NCBI GenBank assembly: GCA_958430865.1
Contig: CAUDNR010001766.1
Location: 1-11,160, forward strand
DNA length: 11,160 nucleotides
Direction: 5' to 3'
DNA from: Entrophospora sp. SA101
Lineage: Eukaryota > Glomeromycota > Glomeromycetes > Entrophosporales > Entrophosporaceae
The number at the start of each line of letters is the position of its first letter. The first letter of the stretch is position 1. Of this stretch, positions 1 to 8,200 are shown in pieces. The position numbers were made by a program, and so were the translations under genes. The notes beneath the pieces were generated by a model, which was not told where the DNA came from, did no database searches, and worked only from the letters and a program-made list of their open reading frames with translations.

Positions 1-1341
1 TGATTATCAATTATGGTTGCTCATGAATAATAAATCTGATGTTGATTGCAGGTGTCAGATTTAATTAAAACTTTCCTATCACAAACATGCAAATACCCTT
101 TATAACCATGGGAATTTTTTCCTAAGGGTAAAGTCCATCACAAGTTGGAAGGCTTTGGACAAAACTTTCCCTTATCTTTCCTCAGACCAGGCTTGGCTGT
201 TATCATATGGGCATTGACTACTGATAGCTGGTGCTTGTGTGATGATTGCTGTATGTTATTGCCATGCTAGCATAAAAGTTGGCACCTGCAACTGGTTCAA
301 AATTCAGCAACTCTGGAGGTTGCAACCTGGATTGCTGCTTTGAATTCAGATTTTTGAGTCCTGGGTTGCTGTAATTTTTATGAAAAGAAAAGTAATAATA
401 TTTAACAATTAATTATTTAAATGTTTATTTTGTTGAAAAAAATATACATTGATAGTGTACATTTTCTGCACTTAACATCCATGTGACCCTAAGTCTGGAC
501 AAAAGATCCCTTTCTATGAGTTTGGCTGGTATATCTCAAAGGCGTCCCCTGTCTTGTCAGTGGCATGCCTGCTCACCAACAACCCTACCCCCATTTACTA
601 AAATATCAAATTCAGTTGGTCAAACAAAAATTAAAGAGAAGCAGAAAATTTATGAAAATGATTAATTTATAGCATACCAAACAAAATCCGAACCATTTTA
701 TGACTTTTTTCTTGTTGGCTATATTGCTGACAAGGATGTACATAATCGTGCAATAATTTTAATCTATAAGATAGACCCAAAATTATAAGTTGGTTAGTAT
801 CAAAAAAACAGAGCATTTATGAAAATGATTATACAAAACAAACACTATTTTACAACTTCCCTCTTAACATCAGAGTCCAAATGCAATTTCAGGGCCACCA
901 ACCCTGCTCTGAATTGTGACCTCCTGTGCTAGAAACGAGTTGCAGGTTCTCGTTGCTTTGATGGATCTGGATATTTACATGGCACTAATATTCATCAGCA
1001 GAGTTGCGACTTGGTCACAGTGCCATCTTTACCCTGGAGGTAGGATCATTGCAGTCGACTTTTTGGCTAGCGTGCCAGCAGCCATCTCTGGTGAGGGAAG
1101 ATTAGTGAAAACATCATTGATAATTGATGCAGTCTCGATAAACTCCAGAGCAGAGCGACCCCCCCTGGAATTCAGTTGCATCATTGTATCATCGGGGGAT
1201 GCAAGTCAGATTAGCCTTATGTACACGAGGAAGATGTGAGAATGACTGTAATGTGTTCAAGGTAGCATGCGTGCGTGCTTCAACATCTGTAAATTTCCTG
1301 TAATCAAACGTCGCATATTTGAAATGTTTCTTCTGTAACAG
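1..1341. repeat. Copy 1 of a diverged ~1.35 kb tandem repeat unit (decayed, protein-like blocks)
   Basis: The unit realigns almost base for base with the stretch starting at 1502, so the period is 1501 bp. By eye the copies are roughly 85-90% identical, with indels. It starts at the window edge and may continue upstream. It is GC-richer than the surrounding DNA and contains short open blocks. On the plus strand, 475-600 reads ...DPKSGQKIPFYEFGWY... without a stop; a block near 139-235 reads EGFGQNFPLSFLRPGL. On the minus strand, 1165-1029 reads LEFIETASIINDVFTNLP. Frames change between blocks and stops intervene, so this is not an intact gene. I do not recognise the protein. It could be a dead transposon or a duplicated pseudogene. 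Which strand was coding is undecided: the 475-600 block favours plus, because differences between copies there are mostly synonymous. Confidence 0.8.
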
Positions 1342-1501
1342 TCAGTCATGATTATTATTCAATAAATTTGATATCATCATTGGCATAACAAACAATTGCA
1401 TCACCCAGTTAGTAATGATACCAAGGCCATGCATAAATGAAACTTTTAATAATATGTGTCTACCCAGATCTCTGGGGTTCACAATAATAAATTACTTTTC
1501 A
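1342..1501. other. Spacer between the two repeat copies
   Basis: About 160 bp of AT-rich sequence lies between the end of recognisable homology in copy 1 and the start of copy 2. It has no counterpart after copy 2. If the array is a true tandem, this spacer would belong to the unit and would have been lost or replaced after copy 2. If not, it is insertion-site or linker sequence. No gene or motif was seen in it. Confidence 0.5.
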
Positions 1502-2876
1502 TGATTATCAATTATGGTTTCTTATGAATAATAAATCTGATGTTGATCGCAGGTGCCAGATTTAATCAAAATTTCCTATCACAAACAAGCAAGCGTCATG
1601 CAATTGCACACCTCAAACCATGAGATTTTCCATTCCTACAGAAGAGGTAAATTGAACAAGTTGGAAGGCTTTGGACAAAACTTTTCCTTATCTTCCCCTC
1701 AGACCAGGCTTAACTGTCACCATATGGGCATTGATTGCTGATGAGAGTTGACATTTGTGTGATGTGTGATTATTGCTTTGTGTTATCACCACACTCACTA
1801 GAATAAAGTTGGCACCTGCAAATGGTTCAAAATTCTGCAACTCTGGAGGCTGCAACCTGGGTTGCTGTTTTGGTTTTTCCCTGAATTCAGAGTTTTGAGT
1901 CCTGGGTTGCTGTAATTTTTATGAAAAGAAAAGTATTAATATTTAATAATTAATTATTTAAATGTTTATTTTGTTGAAAAAAATATATACATTGATAGTG
2001 TACATTTTCTGTGCTTAACATCTATGTGACCCAAAGTCTGGACAAAAGATCCCTTTCTACAAGTTTGGCTGGTACATCCCAAAGGCATCTCCTGTCTTGT
2101 CAGTGGCATGCTTACTCACCAACAACCCTACCTCCATTTACTTAAATAACAAGTTCAGTCGATCAGATAAAAATTAAAAAGAAGCAAAAAATTTGGGAAA
2201 ATGATTAATTTATACAAGACATACCAAACAAAATCTGAACCATTTTATAACTTTTTCCTTGTTGGCCATATTGCTGACAAAAATGTATATAATCATGCGA
2301 TAATTTTAACCTACAGGACAGGGAACTGATTGAGCAAAAACCCATCTAGTCCTCTACCCAAAATTATAAATTGGTTAAACAGAGCATTTACGAAAATGAT
2401 TATACAAAACAAACACTATTTTACAACTTCCCTCTTAACATCAGAGTCCAAATGCAATTTCAGGCCACCAACCCTGCTCTGAATTGCGACCTCCTGTGCT
2501 TGAAACAAGTTGCAGATTCTCTTAATATTCCTCCAGAGTTGTGATAGATTGGTCACAGAGCCATCCTTGCCCTAGAGGTGGGATCGTTGCAGTAAATTTT
2601 TTGTCTAGCATGCTGGCAGTTTTCTCTGGTCTGGGAAGATTAGTGAAAGCGTCATTGACGATTGATGCAGTCTCGATAAACTCCAGGACCATACTCCCCC
2701 CCCCTAGAATTTAACAGCATCATTGTATCCTTGGGGATCGCAGGTTGGTTTAGCCTTTTGTACACAAGGAACATGTGTGAATGACTGTAAAGTGTTCAAG
2801 GCAGCGTACGTGCTTCAACGCCTGCCAATTTCCTGTAATCAAACATTGCATATTTGAAATGTTTCTTCTGTAACAG
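1502..2876. repeat. Copy 2 of the diverged tandem repeat unit
   Basis: Second copy of the unit beginning at position 1, in the same orientation. The two are separated by about 160 bp (1342-1501) that copy 2 does not match on its right side. Indels distinguish the copies. Copy 2 has about 11 extra bases near 1874, about 40 extra bases near 2320, lacks about 30 bases present in copy 1 near 950-1010, and has a longer C-run at 2696-2704 (9 C, against 7 C at 1169-1175). The plus-strand block at 2018-2175 stays open longer than in copy 1 and reads ...CDPKSGQKIPFYKFGWYIPK and onward. Homology ends abruptly at about 2876, just before an AT-rich palindromic stretch. There is no intact gene; the function is unknown. 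Confidence 0.8.
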
Positions 2877-2903
2877 TGTGCTGCCTTGACATCTTGTGAT
2901 TAT

Positions 2904-2937
2904 AATATTATTTATAATAATATTGATTAATATTATT
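2904..2937. repeat. Alternating 9-bp inverted repeats (arm, anti-arm, arm)
   Basis: The 9-mer AATATTATT occurs at 2904-2912, its exact reverse complement at 2916-2924, and the same 9-mer again at 2929-2937. The loops are 3 and 4 bases. The middle arm can therefore pair with either neighbour. The stretch sits about 28 bp beyond the end of repeat copy 2. It may be an AT-rich junction or an insertion scar; a role in RNA is possible but unsupported. Confidence 0.7.
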
Positions 2938-3285
2938 GATTACGAAAAGCAAAATATTATCAATGAAAATCTTGTAATTACCAGCAATGATCTGCTCCAC
3001 GTTTTGATTTCCAATTAAAATGTTTATAAACCAAAATAAAAATACACCACATTATATCTGGTTAGTTATTAACACTTTTTCTTTAGGAGACCCAAAACCA
3101 AACCAAACCTCACCGTTCACGTTTTGTCACCTTGGACTCTTTCAAAAAATAAATTGTTTTTCCAAGAAAAAAAAAAATCAATTTGCGTTTGTCCTACCAA
3201 AAAAAAAACCAATAGGATAAATAATCAATGTGTACGCATTGATCAAATAACAAACATCTTTTTTTTATTTTATTTAATAATAATA
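2938..3285. promoter_or_regulatory. Upstream region of the cryptic small gene
   Basis: AT-rich sequence with A-runs (around 3167-3178 and 3200-3208) and T-runs (3258-3275). It leads into the pattern TTTAATAATAATA immediately before the ATG at 3286. A TATA-like TTTATAAACC lies at 3022-3031. Open frames here start at non-ATG codons or run through homopolymers and look accidental. I see no other gene. The core promoter cannot be placed with certainty. Confidence 0.35.
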
Positions 3286-4219
3286 ATGAATAAATCAAAC
3301 GAAAAAAAAAGAAGAAAAGCAAACAATTCTGCAGAAGCAACAAAACCTGAGTAAGTGTTTCAAGGATGGCGGTGGTGGTTATCGCCCACTGCTCATCGTC
3401 ACTCTAGTTGTTGAATTATAATCCATCGTCATTCTAGTTGATTAACAAAATTTTAATCTTTTTTTAGAGCACAAATACCACCAACTATTACTCTCGAAGC
3501 TAGTACTCTTTAATAATCTTGAAAATTTCTTTTTTTTAACATATTTTCGATTAATTTTATGTCTTTACTACTTTTTTAAATTCTTACAATATTACTGCGT
3601 TCAAACTTTTCTTCCCAATGTCGTCACTCCAACCACTATGCATCAATTGCACAGGATCACAATAATCTCGAATGTAATATCAATGATGATGGTGAAAAAT
3701 CAGATTGCAAGGAACTTATGCCTTCAAACGTTTGTTATCTTTGATTATAAACTCTGTGTAGATATGTTAGCATTACGTAATATCGATTATTGAGAAATTT
3801 TTGACAGGTAAATGATAATTGGATAACAAGAAAATTAAGAAGGATTGAGAAAGGTATTGCAAGATACGGTATAATTTATTTACCAGAATGCAACAAAAAA
3901 AATGAATTGAAATCCGCGTTTAGTAATAATGAGTGGTCAGTACTTGAGAAATGTTTCTATAAGGTAATGAAGATTTTTTAATGTTAGTATAGTGCAGAAT
4001 TTATCCATAAATTTGTGATATCTAAAGTTATATTTTGTGCATAATATAAAACTTTAGAAAGAGAAAGAAATCGCAAAAAAAGTCTTCCCGTTACTTAATA
4101 CTATGCTATTAAATTTCTCATTACTCAAAAATCACATGCCACGTGATCCGAAATTTAACATTCAACAAAATAAAAATAAAAATAAAGGGGTAGCTAGGAC
4201 TATTGCATACCAAAAATAA
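3286..4219 (+). CDS. Unrecognised small multi-exon gene (about 160 residues), one junction unresolved
   Basis: I do not recognise this protein. The model comes from splice signals. Exon 1 (3286-3350) encodes a basic start, MNKSNEKKRRKANNSAEATK, and ends at a perfect GTAAGT donor. Exon 2 opens at 3468 after a T-rich TTTTTTTAG acceptor. Exon 3 (3655-3729) encodes an acidic DHNNLECNINDDGE stretch. Exon 4 (3808-3963) encodes a Trp- and Lys-rich WITRKLRRIEKG segment and ends at AAG/GTAATG. Exon 5 (4058-4219) encodes KEKEIAKKVFPLLNTM and runs to TAA. Introns 3 (78 nt) and 4 (94 nt) join in phase. The exon 2 to exon 3 junction lacks a good GT donor: the only phase-compatible solution I find is GC-AG, with the donor at 3499 and the acceptor at 3654. 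Without that, exon 2 stops at 3511. The total would be about 162 residues. It could instead be a decaying gene. No membrane segment or known domain is evident; exon 4 is weakly Myb/SANT-like in its Trp and basic spacing, but I would not assert that. Confidence 0.42.
3394..3440 (+). repeat. 17-bp direct repeat inside intron 1 of the small gene
   Basis: CATCGTCAYTCTAGTTG occurs at 3394-3410 and again at 3424-3440 with one mismatch and a 30-bp period. Each copy contains TCTAG, a possible weak splice acceptor, upstream of the better acceptor at 3466-3467. It is a local tandem duplication within the intron. Confidence 0.75.
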
Positions 4220-4754
4220 TATAAAGTCCAGGAAGTAACATTCAAATATTTATTATCGATCCCTGAAATTTTTGGCAAGACAAATAAATGTTCATTTTGT
4301 CTGATTTTGTTAATATGTCCATCCATATAATGGTTAATATTTATTTATACAATACAATGAATAAGTTTTTACTTGATGTTTAATCGCATATCGATCGATG
4401 AGATTCAAAATCGATACAAAAATGCTATTAAATACGATTTTATTATTTAAATATATACGTATGTACTGTATATATTAAACCTAATAAATATTTTTTTATT
4501 TATTACAAAATATATTTATTATTAATCGATCTAAAATGAAATTTAATTCGCTAATACATCATATATATTCACGTGAGTTCGAGCTAGGAATTTTAACGTC
4601 ATTATCGTCATCAACGCCAATACTTATGTAAAATTTCATACCGATACATTACATCATTGTTCATCATGACATCACCAAAAATTAATAATAAATTGATTTC
4701 TCAGCTTCACTATTTCTTCTTAATTAATATTATACAACTTGTATAATAGAAAAA
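4220..4754. other. AT-rich spacer between the small gene and the GRAM-VASt gene
   Basis: This holds the 3' region of the small gene and the upstream region of the next gene. AATAAA-like sequence (ACAAATAAATG, about 4280-4290) could serve as a polyadenylation signal. There are several ATCGAT motifs (for example near 4255, 4391 and 4410) and a CACGTG E-box-type palindrome at 4570-4575. The function of these sites is inference only. No further coding sequence was seen. Confidence 0.4.
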
Positions 4755-4769
4755 ATGGAAGAAAATTAT

Positions 4770-4802
<33 letters not shown>

Positions 4803-7333
4803 AACGATTGTGAAGATGAAGATGAAAATGAAAATGATCATAATAGCAATGATCCATTGTTTTCATTAACAAATTCTTCGTTTTGCAACAATCCAAACTC
4901 GAGTTCAAAATCCAATATCGATCCCAACGAAATCAATAAATTATTGAAAATCAAGAAAAGTCGTAATAATAGAAAAAGACTGGTTAGAAAAAATAGTAAT
5001 AGTGATAATAAGTATACTAAAAATGTAGTAAATACTCCTCGCCCCAGATCAAACAACAATTCAATCGTTATTAAAGATGATAATATATGTGATGATATTT
5101 CTATCGTTGCCAATTGCAAAAAAAACAAAGAATTTCATAATTACTTTAATTCATTGCCTGACACTGAACTTTTAATCAACGGTAAATATATAAAAAGATT
5201 AGAAATGCGAGAATATGAATATATTGTGATATTCTTTTATATACAAAGTATATATCAATTTAAAACATATTTATATATTATAATATAGATTATGGATGTG
5301 CATTGCAAAGAGAAATATTGGCACACGGAAGGATTTATGTTTCGAAAAATTATATTTGTTTCTGTGCAAATATTTTTGGATGGGTGACAAATGAGATAAT
5401 TTCAATGTCTGAAATCGCTTCAATTGAGAAAAAAATGTCTGCATTTGTTATACCAAATGCAATATTGATCACTACAAAAGATTCAAAGGAGGTGAGAATT
5501 TTGTGAAATTTTCGAAAAATTTTTTTTTTATAAAATTCATTTGAGAATTTTTCATATAACAAACTTTAACCCCCCCTTTAGTATTTCTTTACATCATTTT
5601 TATCGCGTGATAGTGTCTACGATTTATTAGTTAGTTTATGTAAAATTGAAAATAAAGAAAAAATGGATTTAGAAGAAAATAATCTTGGCGATGGTTGTGG
5701 GAAGAAAGAAGGAACAACAACAATTGTTGGTTCAGAAAATGAATGCAGTGATATCGAAAAAAGTAACTAATTAAATAATTGTTATTTTTTTTTTGCAAAA
5801 AATAAATACCAATATTAATAATAATTGTTCCTTGATAGGAAAAAGCTTAACAAAAAATATTAGTTCGAAATTAAAAAATTTGTCAAATAGAAAACGAGAA
5901 ACAATTGCAGCGTCTTCATCCATTCCAACTAGATCCATAAGTGGGCCGGAATCTGGAGAATTTTCTAGTAACAATGATAATATTGATAACAATAATGATA
6001 ATGAAATTAACAATTGTGAAAATAAAACCGACTGTGAATGTTTGAAGAATAATCGACATTATGAACATATAGTGTTAGATACTGAATTCCCTGGTACAAT
6101 TGAAGAAATATATAATTTATTATTCACAAGTAATTTCTTCTCTGACTTCATTACAAATCATGAAAATAATGATGGTAAGAATTACGATTAAAAACTATTT
6201 GTTAAATTTCTATTAATTAACCATAATTTATTAAACTCGTTATATTTTTATATGTAGATACAAACATCGGTGAATGGGTTGAAGAAGACGGTAAACGAGT
6301 TCGTTTTGGAAGTTACACCAAAAAATTTCCCAATTCATTTAAGATAGGCCCAAAGACAACAAAAGTACACTTAAAGGATGAATTGGTTCATTGTGATTTT
6401 ACCGGGTAAATATATATATTCATTTCTTCACACACACACACACACACACACCTCATATCTCGTTTTCTCATTTTTAATAAAAGTTACACGACATTGTTAA
6501 CATCGACCAGTACACCGGATGTTCCATCAGGCGACTCATTCGTCGTGATGACAAAAACTTGTTTGATGTATGCAGGCAGAAATAGAGTAAGAATTATTGT
6601 TAGTTGCGCGGTAAACTTTACTAAAAATTGTTGGTTAAAAGGAACGATTGAAAAAGCATCAATTGTTGGTCAAGTACAATATTATAAAGATTTGGAGGAA
6701 GCAATCAAAAATTTTATTGATAATCATCCATCTGAACATAAAAATACAAATGATATTGATCAACAGCAATCTTCTGCTTCTTCTTCAAATATTAATTCAA
6801 ATTCAAATAAATTGAAAAAGTCTACAAAAAGTAATTCTTCCATACTTACATCTCCAATATTAGTAATAATTTCAAAATTATCATCATTATTATCAATCTT
6901 TTCAACATCTTCAATGTCACCACCATCAAATCTTTCACCACAATGTTCAATGCCAATACCAACACCTTTCACACCACCACCATCAATATTTATGCCAAAA
7001 AAAACAAAATTTAAACCTGAAACCATAATATTTGCAGAATTATTGGTAACTTTAATTGGATATTTGTACATTCTTTATATGCTGAAAGAATTAACTAGAA
7101 AATTGGATAGTTTTGAACATTATTATTATGATAATTACTATGAAGATGATTATGGGGATAATGGCTACAATAACTATGATGATAGTATACTACCACTGCC
7201 TAGAACGTCAAGTTTGAAAAATAGATTATTGGATGAAATTGATTTCCTGGATGATGATAATAATACTACTAATGGGATTAGTAATACTATTTGGAATATA
7301 GTAGATTGTTTTTTAAATAATAAATCTTCATGA
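4755..7333 (+). CDS. GRAM-VASt domain protein, Lam/Ltc/GRAMD1-type putative sterol transporter
   Basis: Six exons join in phase: 4755-5181, 5289-5491, 5582-5762, 5839-6174, 6258-6405 and 6484-7333, giving 714 residues. Residues 6-17 are poly-Asn. Residues 60-82 are a basic patch. A GRAM domain spans about 124-232, with the signature ALQREILAHGRIYVS and then NIFGWVTN. A Ser- and Asn-rich linker follows. A VASt domain spans about 345-513, including IGEWVEEDGKRVRFGSYTKK, TPDVPSGDSF and the closing CWLKGTIEKA. One hydrophobic segment lies at 613-632, followed by an acidic, Tyr-rich tail. In known Lam/Ltc and GRAMD1/Aster proteins, the VASt (StART-like) domain carries sterol between membranes while the C-terminal segment anchors in the ER at contact sites; the same role is inferred here. 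There is one VASt domain, as in yeast Lam5/Lam6, not two as in Ysp2/Lam4. The introns are 75-107 nt with GT-AG ends. The start is the first ATG after a non-coding leader. Confidence 0.9.
4770..4805 (+). repeat. (AAC)n microsatellite encoding poly-Asn
   Basis: Ten AAC codons, then AAT and AAC, encode 12 consecutive Asn residues at the N-terminus of the GRAM-VASt protein. The nearly pure AAC run points to replication slippage; length polymorphism is likely. Confidence 0.95.
6429..6450 (+). repeat. (CA)11 microsatellite in an intron
   Basis: Eleven CA units lie in the fifth intron (6406-6483) of the GRAM-VASt gene, between the donor and the acceptor at 6482-6483. Likely a length-variable neutral marker. 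Confidence 0.95.
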
Positions 7334-8200
7334 TTATTTTTCTTTCGTTTTTATAGAGAGCGATGGGAAAATTTCTTTTGGGGATACAGATTAGTAATCT
7401 GAATAATCAAATCACCTAATTTAAAATCTTAAAATGTATATAAGTAAAAAGATAACTGCATGCATATATATATTACATCTTTTGTAAATAAAAATCGACC
7501 CGGGTGCGTTACAAAAATTATTCGTGGAAACCACATTTGTGGCAAAATATATTTTTTAATAAACGTTAAAAATTTAAATGGAAGAATATCAAAGGAATTA
7601 TCAATGTTGTTGTTTCCCAAGTTTTTATTCAAAAACAATGATTAAGTTTGTATGATGAATGTCGTGTGTAATTATTGCTTATTATTTATTTTACACAAAC
7701 AAACAATTTAATTATCATTGTCAAAAAAAATAACAGGAGTCGATTTAGAATCATGTTTTTCTTTACTTCTCTTTTTCGAATATACCAAATTTATCACCCT
7801 TCTTATCCCTTTTCTTTTTTATTCTTTTTATTCTTATATTCTTTTTTTTTTATTTTGTTTTATTTAAAACATTGCACATATATATTATTGTATGAAGTAT
7901 TTTTTAAAATTTTAAAAATTTTAACTTACACGCACATTCTTTTTTGTTTTAATAAACAAACAACCACAGTAATCCTAATAAATAATTCTTTCTATTAATC
8001 AATTCCAAAAGCCCTTTTGATTTTATAAAATCAAGGACAAAATCTCTCTTTAATTAAACAAATCCCTTTTTTTTATTCATTTATTTTCTTTCAACTTTTG
8101 GGGAATTAAATAAATAGGTGAAAAAAAAATTCGATATAAATATTGATTTTGATTATTATTATTTTTTTTTAAATATATTTTTTTTTCTGTCAGATTTAAA
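7334..8200. other. Intergenic region: 3' end of GRAM-VASt gene and upstream region of SAP gene
   Basis: AT-rich DNA with no convincing gene. AATAAA at 7488-7493 could be the polyadenylation signal of the upstream gene. A short GC-richer island at 7497-7545 contains CCCGGGTGCGTTAC and GTGGAAACCACATTTGTGG. It stands out from its surroundings and may be a transposon scrap. A pyrimidine-rich tract (about 7750-7865) and long T-runs precede the SAP gene. TTTCTGTCAG at 8185-8194, just before the ATG, resembles a splice acceptor, so a 5' UTR intron is possible. Open frames here are Phe/Ile/Tyr-rich, as expected of random AT-rich sequence. Confidence 0.5.

Noticed and set aside
916..1239. 107-codon open frame on the plus strand in repeat copy 1
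   Set aside because: It starts at GTG, not ATG, and the matching region of copy 2 has a stop right after the C-run. Differences between the copies in this frame are mostly non-synonymous. Kept only as part of the decayed repeat.
1553..1741. 62-codon plus-strand frame in repeat copy 2
   Set aside because: The same place in copy 1 is in a different frame through a 1-base indel and diverges in the middle. A repeat fragment, not a gene.
3020..3354. Two overlapping short open frames upstream of the cryptic gene
   Set aside because: They run through A-runs and T-runs. One starts at a non-ATG codon. Only the final 65 bases (3286-3350) look like a genuine exon, supported by the GTAAGT donor.
3638..3793. 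ATG-initiated frame of about 50 codons overlapping exon 3 of the cryptic gene in another frame
   Set aside because: It crosses the predicted intron 3 and does not join in phase with exons 4 and 5, whereas the exon 3 frame does.
7460..7645. Short open frames on both strands in the spacer
   Set aside because: Below a convincing length, with AT-rich composition and no domain. The GC-richer core is reported as a possible element scrap instead.
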